From the NCBI GenBank assembly GCA_905221605.1, contig CAJNDS010002101.1:125001-189000 (forward strand): a stretch of DNA of 64,000 nucleotides, in the 5' to 3' direction. Positions 9,811 to 20,819 of this stretch are shown one piece after another. The first letter of the stretch is position 1. Every line of letters starts with the position of its first letter. Under the pieces are notes generated by a model. It worked only from the letters and a program-made list of their open reading frames with translations. It was not told the origin of the DNA and searched no databases. The translations under genes and the position numbers were made by a program. Source of the DNA: Symbiodinium natans (lineage: Eukaryota; Sar; Dinophyceae; Suessiales; Symbiodiniaceae).

Positions 9811-11345
9811 GTTTTCGACGAAGAAGCAGCCGCCGAGCATTGAGTGAAACATGTCGGCATCATCATGTCTGCAACATTCGCCCTTCTGAAGGAGGATGAG
9901 GCATTGGGGAATGCTTCTTTTTGCTACTAGCCCTGTCTACGAACTCAGCTGCTCCGCAGCCAGATGCCTACATGCACAAATGAGGCACAAATGTCGCAGA
10001 ACACTGAGATGGATAAGTGTGCCCCGTTGCCGCAGGCTGGCACAACAAAACCGCCACACTCCAAACAAAATGGTCACACGGTCACACAGCCTGTCAGGTG
10101 GGCACACAAACCACGTCCAGCAAGCGATTCTGCGAACGCTGCCTGCAGGAAAGTGCCAACCAAGCCTGAACTTGTCCGGACTCACCGCCTTCCGTCAGCT
10201 GAGCTTCCACTGGACTCTGGACACTGCTTCGTGAGCCTTTGCATGTTCCTATAAGCAAGTTCCTGCTCTCATCGTTCCGACTCCGGATGGGTTGTTGTGG
10301 AAGTGCGGCTTCCGCGACGTAAAAGCAGTCAAGTCGCATGAAGTGAAACATGTCGGCATCATCATGTCTGCACATTCGCCCTGTTGAAGGAGGAAGGGGC
10401 ATTGCGGTATGCTTCGTCTCCGCTACTAGCCCTGTCTGTGAATCCAGCCGCTCTGCAGCCGAATACCTTCATGCACAGATGAGGCACCAGTGTCGGGGGA
10501 ACGCATGTCCCAGCACTGAGATGGAAAAGTGCGCCCCGTTGCCGCAAGCTGTCACAACAAAACCCACGACTCTCCAAACAACTGGCCCCACAGCCTGCTT
10601 CAGGCAGGCACACAAACCATGTCCAGCAAGCGATTCTGCGAACGCTGCCTGGAGTAAAGTGCAAACAAGGCCTAAGCTTGTCCGGACTCACCACCTTCCG
10701 TCAGCTGAGCTTCCACTGGACACTGGACACTGCTTCGTGAGCCTTCTATAATCCATAAGCATGTTCCTGCTCTTATTGTCCCGACAGGGTTGTGGTGGAA
10801 GTGCGACTGCTTCTACGACGTAAAAGAAGCAGCCAAGTCGCATTGAGTGAAACATGTCGGCATCATGTCTGCAACATTCGCCCTTCTGAAGGAGGATGAG
10901 TTGAGGTATGTTTCTTTTTTTCTACTAGCCCTGTCTATGAATCCAGCTGCTCCGCAGCCGGATGCCTACATGCACAGATGAGGCACAAATGTCACAGAAC
11001 GCATGCCACAACTAATGTTCCTGAGATCACTGAGATGGATTAGTGTGCCCCGTTGCCGCAGGATGGCACAAAAAAACCGACACAAATGGTCACACAGCCT
11101 GCTTCAGGCGGGCGTTTCTGCGAACGCTGCCTGAAGTAAAGTGCAAACCAAGCCTGAATTTGTCCGGACTCACCGCCTTCCGTCAGCTGAGCTTCCACTG
11201 GACACTGGACACTGCTTCGTGAGCCTTTTGCATGTTCCTATAATCCATAAGCATGTTCCTGCTCTTATTGTCCTGACTCCAGACGGGGTTGTGGGGGAAG
11301 TGCTGCTGTGCATACTTCCTCGAATAAGTGCAGAAAGCAAACCCG
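9811..11345. repeat. Tandem array of three about 500 bp units
   Basis: Units begin near 9811, 10317 and 10821, marked by GAAACATGTCGGCATCATC, CCTGTCTACGAACTCAGC, GATTCTGCGAACGCTGCC and CGTCAGCTGAGCTTCCACTG. The third unit is the most diverged and shortened. Equivalent frames in the three units are broken by indels, so the array is probably non-coding or a decayed exon duplication. The following 11345-11955 shows no recognisable gene. Confidence 0.75.
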
Positions 11346-11959
11346 AAACTGTCCCGGAGTTCAGCACCTTCTGGCAACTAAGTTCCCACTGGAAATTGTA
11401 ACGCAGGTGCCAGCGGCACTCATCTTTTGCGTTAATTATTCCATACTCTTTATCGCCCTGATTCCTGACAGGCTGTGGCTTCTGTCGTTCCAGTGGTGCA
11501 ACTGGTGCCCATTCCTGTCACCTGCTGGCGCGAGGAAAGAGTCGCCTACTAATCTTGTGCAGTGTTCAAACCACGGCGTACTTTGGGCGTCACAAGTTTT
11601 GGACACACATATGCCTGAGGACTCATGAGCACGAAGTTCATGCCCCGCCACAAAGCACGCCTGCTGAGGCCGTTTCAGAGCAACATGCTGCAGGCTAGCT
11701 GCTTATGTATGCTACCATGCCATCTGGTGTTCTGATGTCTTTTGACTGAGGCTACAGGTTAGGTGACAAATTTATCCCTCTGCAGCATGCATCACTCCAG
11801 TTCTCAGTGGCCTTACTTAAAGGATCACCCCTACTCGTGGACGTCTTTGTCACAGCACTACCTTGGCTGAAAGCGCACAGGCTTGAAGCAAACTAGCCAG
11901 CGTCGCCATGTGGCAGTCCCCGGCACAGACATTGCGCGCAGCATGCATGCAGCGCAGAG

Positions 11960-12960
11960 CTAAAGCTGGAAGACCGTCTTCCCACCTTCTCTATATCGCG
12001 GAAGGTCCTCCAAGGCAGCATCCGGCAAACTGGCAGGAACTGAGCCTATCTCGCTCTGATTCGACGAGCCGCCGAGGTCCTCAGCAGGCGATGAGCTTGA
12101 AACCAGAGCATCCCAGTTCGAAGGCTCCCCAGGACTAACGATGGAGACATCACTTCGGTTGCCCTCAAGCAAGGCTTGGACGTGCGACATCGTTGTCATG
12201 CCTTCGCCCGAAGCACATGCCGCCGTCGGCGATGAAGGAGGCTTGGGAAACATCCACGAAAGCTGGTTGCCGATCGTGGCCATGACCACAGGATCTCTTA
12301 TGTGCTCCCTCAACATATCCAGCGTCATGTGCTTGCGCAGCGTGAGCAGTGTCGGCACACGTTGGCCCCTATCGAAAATGAGCGGCGCACTGGGGCCTTC
12401 CAGAGCGTCCAGGCCAAACCGCGAGATGAAGTAGGCCAAGTTTGGCCCCAAACCCTGGACGGTCCCCGGTCGGATCCGTGCTGGACCTAATGGACGACGA
12501 CCACTTCTTCGAGACATCAGCTGGGTCCGGAGTGCGTTCGCTGCAGCTTCGTGATCTACGAAGTTCACGAAAGCCAAGGCCACGTTCAGCCCCGTCTGCT
12601 GGTCGCGCGGAAAGTGCACGAAGTCGAATCTACCATCCGAGGAATCTCCTTGGTAGCCCAGGAACCAGATTGTAGTAAGTTTTTTGGGGGCAACAGGGGA
12701 CCACCGGGCTACCAACTTGGCCGCACTCAGGAGGGTAGCTATAAATTAAACTTTTAGCTGCCTTAAGAAGAAACCCAATAAACCCAAAAAAGGTAAGGAT
12801 CTAAAGTTACAGTAAAGTACCACAAAGCCAAGTCTCTTAGGATCTCCACGAGTTTGTCTATGGTAATGTGTTGCGGCAGACGTCGAATCACCAGGCTGGT
12901 AATCGCACTATCCTTGGATGGCCAAGAGTAAAACACTCTGAAAAACAACTCTGAAATCAA
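11960..12960 (-). CDS. Mei2-like RNA recognition motif protein, 5'-incomplete
   Basis: The downstream exon, 12648-11960, ends in a stop. It carries GRFDFVHFPRDQQTG followed by ALAFVNFVDHEAA, the second half of the Mei2-type C-terminal RRM (RNP1-like AFVNF). The upstream exon ends at 12837 and supplies the missing first half, TSLVIRRLPQHITIDKLVEI (RNP2-like). Joining A|GAGACT to AAG|GAGATT restores the frame and the normal RRM length. The intron is 188 bases, has a GA donor, and contains a 95-bp dispersed repeat. After the RRM come about 190 Ser/Pro-rich residues without a recognised domain. Mei2-type RRMs bind RNA and are very expanded in dinoflagellates. The start codon lies in an unseen exon to the right. 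The exon-1 left limit is uncertain (AG sites near 12950, 12938 and 12919). Confidence 0.65.
12733..12827. repeat. 95-98 bp dispersed element, copy 2, within the Mei2-like gene intron
   Basis: Matches 6145-6242 almost base for base. It occupies half of the 188-base intron 12836-12649. On the coding strand it begins CTTTGTGGTACTTTAC, nine bases inside the inferred donor. Confidence 0.8.
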
Positions 12961-13149
12961 TCTTACCCTCTTGAACCCAAAAAAGGAACATATAACCCTA
13001 ACCCTAAACCCTAAAGAGTGAACTATCCAAAAAAACTATATAACAAAAAAAAAAAACATAAACTACAACTGTCAAAAAAACAATGAAATAACTATCGGAA
13101 TAATATTCATATGCTTTGAAGCAAGCTTGCCCGGCTGAGTAAAAAAAAC

Positions 13150-13530
13150 GTGGGTTTTCCTAAGGAAAAGCTACATTGTCCATGTATCTTCCTGTCATTC
13201 ATACTATTTGTCGTAGGATTTCCTATTAATCTTTATTTTTGGTTCGTTTTCTTGGTTTTTCCTAAGAAAAAACTACATTCCCTCTATATTTTCATAGAAT
13301 TCATACTGCTTTTCGTAGGAGTTCTTATTCATGTTTTTTTTGGGGTTCGTTTTCTTGGTTTTTACGTCGGAAGAAGTTACATTCCGGCCATATTTCAAAA
13401 GATTCATACTACTTCTCGTAGGATTTCTAAATAATTCTTGTTTTGGTTTGATTTCTTGGTTTTTCCTAGGAAAAAGCTACATTCCCACCACGTTTTCATA
13501 GGATTCATACTACTTTTCGTAGAACAAGAT
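13150..13530. repeat. Tandem repeat, about 105 bp unit, four copies
   Basis: Units contain CTTGGTTTTTCCTAAGAAAA, CTACATTCCC and TTCATACTACTTTTCGTAGG. Indels between units, AT-rich, no coding signal. Confidence 0.75.
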
Positions 13531-14957
13531 GCACAGGCTTTGAAGCACGCTTTGCACGGCTTAAATCAAACGGGGGGGCTGGGGCGGGGAGGGGGGGCGC
13601 AAGCCCCCCCTTTGCAAGCACAATGCTCACATGATGGGTTTCAACAAATTTCTTAGGCTTTGAAGCACGCTTTGCACGGCTTAAGCGAAGAGGGGGGGTT
13701 CGGGGGAAGGGGGGGCGCCGCAGCCCCCCCCCCGCCCCCCATCTGCAACCACAATGCTCACACGATAAGTTTCAACAACGTTCATATGGATTGAAGCACA
13801 CTTTGCACGGTTAAAAAAAGCGGGGGGGTTGGGGGGGGGGGGGGGGGGGGGCAGCCCCCCATTTGCAAACACAATGCTCACATGATGGGTTTCAACAAGA
13901 TGCTTATAGGCTTTGATGTTTGCACGGCTTAAGCGAAGCGGGGGGTTTGGGGGGGGCGCAGCCCCCCCCCCCCCGGTTTGCAACCACAATGCTCACACGA
14001 TGGATTTGAACAACATTCATATGCCTTGAGGCACACTTTGCACGGTTAAAAACAAGCGGGGGGTCCCAGTTGCAAACACAATGCTCACAAGATGCTTAGG
14101 CTTTGAAGCAAAAAGAAGCGGGGGGTTGGGGGGGGGGGCGCAGCCCCCCCCCCCCCCCACCCCCATTTGCAACCAATGCTCAGACGATGGGCTTCTACAA
14201 GATTGATAAGAATTGAAGCCCCGTTTGCAACCACAATGCTCGCACGATGGGTTTCAACAAGTCATAAGAATGGAAGCACGCTTTGCACGGCTAAAGAGAA
14301 GCGGGGGGGGTTGGGGCAACCCCCCCCACCCCCCTTTGCAAACACAATGCTCACATGATGAGTTTCAACCAAATTAATATGCTTTGAAGCACGCTTTGCA
14401 AAGCAGGGGGGTTGGGGGGGGGGCGCAGCCCCCGGCATTTGCAACCACAGTACTCACACGATGGGTTTCAACAAGATTCATAAGAACTGAAGCACGCTTT
14501 GCACGGCTTGAAAAGAAAAAAAAAGAGCGGGGAGGTTGGGGGGGGGGTGCAGCCCCCCCCCCCCCCCCCCCGTGTGCAAACACAAGCATGATGGGTTTCA
14601 ACAACATTAATATGTTTGAAGCCGGCTTTGCACGGCTCAAAAGAAGAGGGGGGTTGCGGGGGGCGCAGTCTTGCACGGCTTAAAAAAAACGGGGGGCTGG
14701 GGCAAGATTCATAGGCTTTGAAGCACGCTTTGCACGGCTTAAAAGAAGCGGGGGGTTGGGGGGGGGGGGGGGGGGGGTGGCAGCCCCCGCCCCCCCTTTT
14801 GCACACAATGCTCACATGATGGGCTCCAGCAAATTTCTTAAGCTTTGAAGCACGCTTTGCACGGCTTAAAAGAAGCGGGGGGGTTGGGGGGGGCGCAACC
14901 CCCCCCCCCCCCCCATTTGCAAACACAATGCTCACATGATGGGCTTCAACAAGATTC
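13531..14957. repeat. Satellite with G-run/C-run hairpins, about 11 copies of about 130 bp
   Basis: Unit order: TTTGAAGCACGCTTTGCACG, GCTTAAAAGAAGC, G-run with TTGG, C-run, then ATTTGCAAACACAATGCTC and ACATGATGGGTTTCAACAAG. The adjacent G-run and C-run can pair as a long hairpin. Run lengths vary between units. A last partial unit (GAAGCACGCTTTGCACGGCT) lies at 15180-15199, beyond the rRNA fragment. Confidence 0.85.
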
Positions 14958-15176
14958 ACAACTCAGGATAGCCAGAGTTGAACAATTTTATCAGGTAAAG
15001 CGAATGATTAGAGGAATCGGTTACGCGTTGTCTTCGACCTATTCTCAAGCTTTAAATGGGCAAGATCCAGAGTGGTTACTTGATTGGCCGTTTTTTGGTA
15101 AGCAGAACTGGCGATGAGGGATGAACCTAACGTCGGGCTAGGTGCTTAATTGCCCGCTCATCAGATACCACAAAGG
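14958..15176 (+). pseudogene. 28S (LSU) rRNA gene fragment
   Basis: Contains a series of strings in the order of the nuclear large-subunit rRNA: ACTCAGGATAGC, TTTTATCAGGTAAAGCGAAT, GATTAGAGGAATCGG, GACCTATTCTCAAGCTTTAA, TTTGGTAAGCAGAACTGGCG, GGGATGAACCTAACGTCGGG and GCTCATCAGATACCAC. These are among the most conserved LSU segments. Only about 215 bases are present, with several departures from the usual eukaryotic consensus, and both sides are satellite DNA. It is a displaced fragment, not a functional gene. The open frame over it is incidental. Confidence 0.8.
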
Positions 15177-15204
15177 CTTCGAAGCACGCTTTGCACGGCT
15201 GAAA

Positions 15205-15428
15205 GTTCTTTCTTGCTTGATGTCATTCTTTCTTGCTTGCTTTCTTGCCTTCCTTATTTATTTCGTTCTTTCCTTATGTCTTCATTTCTTTCTTTCTCGC
15301 ACTTTCTGTATTTCTTTCTTTTGCGCTTGCTTGCTTTCTTTCCTTATTTCTTTAGTTCGCTCTTTCCTTATTTATTTCATTCTTTTTGTCTTCTTTCTTT
15401 GTTTCGTTCTTTTCTTTATGTCTTTCTG

Positions 15429-15459
<31 letters not shown>

Positions 15460-15722
15460 TTCTTTCTGTTATTTATTTCTTTCTTTTTTGTTTTCTCTCT
15501 CTCTCTCTCCTTATGTCTTTCTTTCTTTGTTTTCTCTCGTTTATTCCTTCTTTCCTTCTTCCCTTATTGCGTTCTTTCTTTCTTTCTTTGGTTCTTTCTT
15601 TATTTCTCTCTTTCTGTATTTATTTCTTTCTTTCTCTCTCTCTCTCTCTCTTTCTTTGTTTTCTCTCTTGTATTCCTTATTTTTCTTTTTTTGCTTACTT
15701 TATTGCGCGTTTCTCTTTCTGC
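15205..15722. repeat. Polypyrimidine (CTTT/CT)n tract
   Basis: About 500 bases of almost pure C and T on the plus strand in TTTCTTTC and CTCTCT patterns. Frames encode only Leu/Phe/Ser runs. Confidence 0.85.
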
Positions 15723-15929
15723 TTGTACGAAGTACAAATAATTATTTTTGATAGTTTTTTACTTGTTTTTGATAGTTATTTAAATTAAATAAATTTGATA
15801 GCTATTTAATTTGTTTGATAGCTCTCCCAACCCTAAACGCTAAACCCTAAACCCTAAACCCTATAAGGAAAAAATAGGACATGTCCCAAGGGCCTACCTA
15901 GCATCAATCTCCAAGTCCTCGTCGCTCCT

Positions 15930-16170
15930 CGCTTCTGAGCGTCCTGCACCTCGGCGCGGCATCCCTTGGCCCGAGGCAGCAGCTCATCAAACAAGCAGCG
16001 CCGAAATTCCGAGCTTCACAGGAGATCCCACGCTATCCCGGACGACTTCGGAAGTACCGAGGGGTCAAGGTTCATCGGGAAGCAAGAAGCTTGAGCCACA
16101 ACCGCGGGGTTGAGGCTTTCGACGCTCGCACTCGCACACAGGCAAGGTGTCAAGCAACCACCTTGGGGGC
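15930..16170 (+). CDS. Candidate exon, plus strand
   Basis: One plus frame stays open over about 75 codons of balanced composition, for example QQLIKQAAPKFRASQEIP and later GVKVHREARSLSHNRG. It is flanked by telomere-like arrays (15830-15862 and 16231-16265). No initiator, splice site or family identified. Confidence 0.2.
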
Positions 16171-16371
16171 CACAAAGCTAGCGCCCCAAACATATTGTCG
16201 TGATGCCAAGATGCCAAACTAACAGGCCAGCCCTAAACCCTAAACCCTAAACCCTAAACCCTTAATGTAAATCTCCGAATGACACCCGAGGCCAGCCCAA
16301 AGCCCGGGCCGGGTTGAAGGGAGTCCATGGGCCTGTCGCGGGCGAGAAGCAGGGAAGGAGTCTCCGAGTGC

Positions 16372-16575
16372 CGGGTAGGGTTTAGGGTTCGGGTTAGGGT
16401 GTAGGGTTTAGGGTTTAGGGTTCAGGGTTCAGGGTTCAGGGTTTAGGGTTTAGGGTTTGGGGTTTAGGTTTTAGGGTTCAGGGTTTAATTAGGGTTTAGG
16501 GTTTAGGGTTTCGGGTTTAGTTTAGGGTTCAGGGCTCAGGGCTCAGGGTTTAGGGTCAAGGGGTTTGGTTTGGGG
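16372..16575. repeat. Degenerate TTTAGGG/TTCAGGG array
   Basis: About 28 units, with TTTAGGG, TTCAGGG and CTCAGGG variants mixed. Confidence 0.85.
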
Positions 16576-16945
16576 CTCAGGGGGAATGTATCTTAAACTC
16601 TATGGTGAAAACTAGAGAACCCTTTTTTGGTGCCCAAATTAATAGTATCCCCAAACAAGACCCGAATTTAGAAACCCCCCCATGTGCGGATCATGTTGTG
16701 ACGATTTAAGGTGTGTACTCCTGAAATCAAGGGGCATTGGGCTCTTGAGCTTCATGGGCTCTATCTCTCTGGCTCTGTCTCGTTCTCTCCCCCCTTCTTT
16801 TTCTAACTGACGTCAGGCATTGAGTAGGGTCCCTTTATCTCAGACAGGCCTCCGGCAAGAAAAACTTGGCCCTCTCGCTCTTCGGGCAGGAAGGAGTTTC
16901 TCTGGCTGTCTCTACTGTGCAAGTAGCGGCCCATGGTTCTTGTCG

Positions 16946-17035
16946 ACCCTAAACCCTAAACCCTAAACCCTAAACCCTAAACCCTAAACCCTAAACCCTA
17001 AACCCTAAACCCTAAACCCTAAACCCTAAACCCTA
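16946..17035. repeat. CCCTAAA array, about 13 units
   Basis: Uniform array, orientation opposite to the degenerate array 370 bases upstream. Confidence 0.9.
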
Positions 17036-17039
17036 CATA

Positions 17040-17890
17040 AGTGATGAGTATTCTGTTAGCTTGCACATCCCCTAGCCACCAGTATGTTATCATAAAGCGG
17101 GCCCCCAGTTGCACTGCGGGTGTTTTCGACCATGCTTTTTTGTTTTGCATACTTCTTGTGGGTTATGGGGCTGGCATAGGGCATGGCTTGCACTGAAGGT
17201 TTAGAAGTTTACGGTGGTTTAAGACTCAAGGTTCTAGTAAAAATGGATGGAGGTGTGCCGCAGCCCCCCCAATTTTCTGTGCATTTGTTTGTTTCCCCTG
17301 GCTCTCTGTAGACGTGCTATGCTGTTGAACCCGTATAAATCCAAGATACAAGGCCCCAAAGCCTCCGCAAGCCTTATTGGGAAACCACAAATCGAGTCTA
17401 GACAGTTCAGAGGCCGAAGAACCTAACAATGAGGGTTGTTGCATGGCCCCTTCATAAATGGGGACCCTTTCTAACCCCCTATATACCCCATAGAACCCAG
17501 AACCACTTACTTCAGACCGATAAAGGAGATACGGGGACCAGACTTAGGGACCATGCAACTCCCCTAGATAACACCAAAGCCTAAGCCACTAATATCACTC
17601 CCCTGAATTTAATCCTCAAACCTGTTCCTCAGCACTGAAATCCCTGTACTCAAATCCAGCATTAAGCCCCAAGACCCCGACAACTCCCCCTCAGCCCTCA
17701 AACTCAGAAACCTCTCCAAACAGTTTTGTTTTAAATCAAAATCAAAGGCTCAAGCCCTAACACCATCCCCCCCCCCCTTCCCGAGCCCGCACCTCCAGGA
17801 AATAGTCCAAGCATGGCGCCTGAGCTAATAGAGGTGTCATTCCAAACGATTTTTGCAGCGGGTCTCCTCACCACTGCCTTCCTCGCCCTA
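17040..17890. other. Unique sequence, no gene recognised
   Basis: C/A-rich on the plus strand from 17450 to 17760, otherwise mixed. Short frames on both strands, none with recognisable content. Confidence 0.35.
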
Positions 17891-17893
17891 ATC

Positions 17894-18025
17894 TACTATT
17901 TGCTTGAGAAGCCCAAAGAAATGAAAGTTAAGAATCCCTATGCTACCTGCATAAGGGAGAATGTTATCCTTTTTTATTTTTGCTTTTTTTTGTTTGGGGG
18001 GGGGGGGGTTCTTAAGCAAGTAGTA
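17894..18025. mobile_element. Foldback element, TTGCTTAAGAA family, copy 3
   Basis: Left end TACTATTTGCTTGAGAA and right end TTCTTAAGCAAGTAGTA are inverted repeats of about 16 bases. The body includes CCCTATGCTACCTGCATAAG, a T-run and a G-run. It shares CTACC...ATAAG and TTTTTATTTTT body motifs with the 20558 copy. Confidence 0.65.
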
Positions 18026-18086
18026 GTAATTCCCTAGCAAACCCCAAACCTGAACCCGGGGGGCACGCATGCCCTTGCCAAGCAGT

Positions 18087-18172
18087 GCTATAGGGGCCTG
18101 AAGAGTTAGATTTTTGTTTTTTGAGGTGGGGGGGGGGGGGGGTTTAAATAGAAAGAGACCATAAGGGAATAC
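18087..18172. repeat. G-run dispersed element, copy 2
   Basis: ATAGGGGCCTGAAGAGTTAG, T-run, G-run, then AGAGACCATAAGGGAATACC, the same order as 460-598. Confidence 0.5.
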
Positions 18173-18177
18173 CATTG

Positions 18178-18590
18178 CCTAAACCCTAAACCCTAAACCC
18201 TAAACCCCTAAACCCTGAACCCTAAACTTAAACCCCAAACCCCTACATTACATGACCTTCCAGAGCCATCACTTCGCTGGTTCTTGGGGAGAAGGCAGTT
18301 CGCCATTGCCGTTACTCGTGGGGTCTTGTCTGTTCCCCTAAACCCTAAACCCTAAACCCTAAACCCTAAACCCTAAACCCCTGGCTGCACACAACCCTTC
18401 TTGGGTCTCGTAGACTTATTCCGAACTGGCTGGAGACATGCTGACCGAAACTCGGCACCCAAAACGACTCCGAATCCTAGGGCCTACACCCTACACCCTA
18501 CACCCTACACCCTAAACCCCAAACCCTAAACCCTAAACCCTAAACCCTAAACCCTAAACCCTACCCCCTAAACCCTAAACCAACTTCAAT
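18178..18590. repeat. Cluster of CCCTAAA and CACCCTA arrays
   Basis: Arrays at 18178-18240, 18337-18380 and 18480-18590. The last starts with about four CCCTACA units before returning to CCCTAAA. Short unique pieces between them could be exons but show nothing recognisable. Confidence 0.8.
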
Positions 18591-18689
18591 CCCGAGCTCT
18601 GAAAGCCCTGTGCCGGGTTCGGGGCCCAGAGCTGAAGCTCGTGTTGCCAAAGGCCAGGTGGAAGCCGGTGCCAGGCCCTTCAGGGTTGC

Positions 18690-18800
18690 GGGTTTAGGGG
18701 TTGAGGGGTCTGGGGGGTTGAGGGGTTTAGGGGTTGAAGGGCTTAGGGGTTTAGGGGTTGAGGGGTTTAGGGGTTGAGGGGTTTAGGGGTTGAGGGGTCA
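18690..18800. repeat. Minisatellite (TTTAGGGGTTGAGGGG)n
   Basis: Higher-order unit made of two telomere-like variants alternating, TTTAGGGG and TTGAGGGG. Confidence 0.75.
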
Positions 18801-19269
18801 GGATTTGAGTTCGCAAAGGCCTTCAAGCTTAGGCTCCAGGGTCCTTGGTCCACGACTTCCTGAAACCGCTTGTGGCTTGCGGTTGGCTGTTTAAGTTTAG
18901 GGTTTAGGGTTGAGGGTGTAAAGGAAGCCCTAAACCCTAAATTGCAAACCCTACGGCCCCAAGATTTATTGGACTGGTTCACGAAGAATCTTAGCATCGC
19001 TGGACACCTTGGGGACCAAATGGGCCCGAAAATTGGGATCATATGCCTTGGACTAGGGTTTCGGGTTTGAAGGTTTAGGGTAGTTCCTATGAAGATACAT
19101 GAACCTTATAAACCCTTTTAGGGTTCCTTGGGTCATTAAGGGGGGAGCTTTCGACTTCAGTCGTTTTCGCTGAGAGCCTGGGAGGATTGAGGAGACCGTG
19201 CACGTCTATGCGTGCATGTGCGCATATCGCCTCTGTTTTTTTGCCATGTGTATGTAGGTTTCGGGTTTA

Positions 19270-19376
19270 GGGTTATACACACACATATATATATATATAC
19301 ATACATTAATATACATATATGTGCATGTATACATATATATATACACATGTATATATATATATATATACATACGTAT
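19270..19376. repeat. TA/CATA microsatellite
   Basis: TA runs interrupted by ACACAC and CATACA. Confidence 0.8.
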
Positions 19377-19509
19377 ACATTCCTGTAGAAATATTTAAAA
19401 TTCTCAGAGCGCAACGAGGCCTGCAAGGATGACGGTGGAGCCCCATGAGGACGTCGACAGACCACGGCCGTCCACCACCACCGACCTTGTGCTTAAAGGG
19501 AGGTCTCGG

Positions 19510-19565
19510 GTTGTTTAGGGTTTATAGGGTTTAGGGTTTAGGGTTTAGGGTTTAGGGTTTAGGGT
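19510..19565. repeat. TTTAGGG array
   Basis: About seven units. Similar short arrays occur at 20225-20252, 20367-20390 and 20770-20813. Confidence 0.8.
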
Positions 19566-20125
19566 GGCAAGCGCCTTTTCCAGGCGGTCAAAGCTGTTCT
19601 AGGGCCTAAAGGGCTTCGAACTGCATCCATGTCGAGCACTAGTGACCGACTCGATTCTTGGCTGAAAGTGGGGGGTGGGGGGTGGTGGTTTCATCTAAAC
19701 GCTTTGCCGAGAACCCACACACACAAACTCATGGCAGCAAAGTGTTGGATGAGTCGCGGAGACCGCCGCAGTAAGCATCCGGCCCGACTCGCGCCATCCT
19801 GAGTAGGCTCTCACTGGACATAGCACCCCGAACCTACAGGCCATGGACCCGAAAGCGCGAAGACGCGAAATAGCCGCATTGTCTCAGCTAAAGCCCAATC
19901 CAACAAAGCAGGACCTGCATGACTGGTCTGCATCAATCGATTCGGCCCCGGGCAGCTCTCGCCCTTCTGTGAGCCCAAACTCCTGCCCAGCGTTCGTGCA
20001 CTGGCCACTATCACCAGCTAGTGCCTGAAAGTCTGGGCACAATTTTCAGGTCGCACGGGAGTCTGCAGGCCTTCCTGTGCGTGTGCATGGGTGCGTGCAT
20101 GCGTGGATGGTGAGTGGGTGCGTGT

Positions 20126-20190
20126 GTGCGTGGGCGGGTGGGCGGGTGGGCGGGTGGGCGGGTGGGCGGGTGGGCGGGTGGGCGGGTGTC
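20126..20190. repeat. GGTGGGCG minisatellite, about eight copies
   Basis: Uniform 8-base unit, GC-rich. It follows looser GTGCGTG repeats from 20075. Confidence 0.85.
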
Positions 20191-20557
20191 TGTGTCTGTC
20201 TATAGTGAGGATGCCGGGCTTATGGCCCTAAACCCTAAACCCTAAACCCTATAGTGCTTGGAGTCGACATTATTGGGCTTGGAAACCATGCAGAACCCTC
20301 TCCTCGCTGAGCATGGGATCGGCTTGGCCGGGCGCGAGGCACCAGCCCAGCCTGGCTTCACAGTGTAGGGTTTAGGGTTTAGGGTTTCAGATTTTCAGAA
20401 GCCAAAGAGGACACAATAGCATGACACAACTTGGCTAAGCTTCGTCGAGTTCTAGCATAAGCGCATCGGCGGCTTCAACCGAAGAATCTAACATTCCCCG
20501 TATACTGACCCCCAACAACTGAAACCCCGGATGATGGTACTTCTGCAACAGGCACTT

Positions 20558-20663
20558 ACTACTATTTGCTTAAGAACCCCAAAAGAATAAAACCCGAATA
20601 CCTATACTACCCTTAATAAGAATAGTGTTTTTTATTTTTCGCGGTTCTTAAGCAATTAGCAGT
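20558..20663. mobile_element. Foldback element, TTGCTTAAGAA family, copy 4 (best preserved)
   Basis: Left end ACTACTATTTGCTTAAGAAC and right end GTTCTTAAGCAATTAGCAGT are inverted repeats of about 20 bases with few mismatches. Total length 106 bases and no coding capacity, so a non-autonomous MITE-like element. Confidence 0.75.
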
Positions 20664-20819
20664 GAATGACCGAGTGACAAGAATTCTCTCAAGCACAAAG
20701 CTCACGACTCTGAAAGCTATGCCCTGGGCCTCCTCCAACACACCCTGAAGCACCCTGCCGCTTGATACCGGGTTTAGGGTTTAGGGTTTAGGGTTTAGGG
20801 TTTAGGGTTTAGGGGTAGG

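Noticed and set aside
14845-15117. 90-codon frame ending WLLDWPFFGKQNWR taken first as an exon
   Set aside because: The DNA matches conserved 28S rRNA segments in order, so the frame is incidental.
15142-15788. Plus-strand Leu/Phe/Ser frames of about 200 codons resembling membrane proteins
   Set aside because: They come from the CTTT tract and continue in all three frames.
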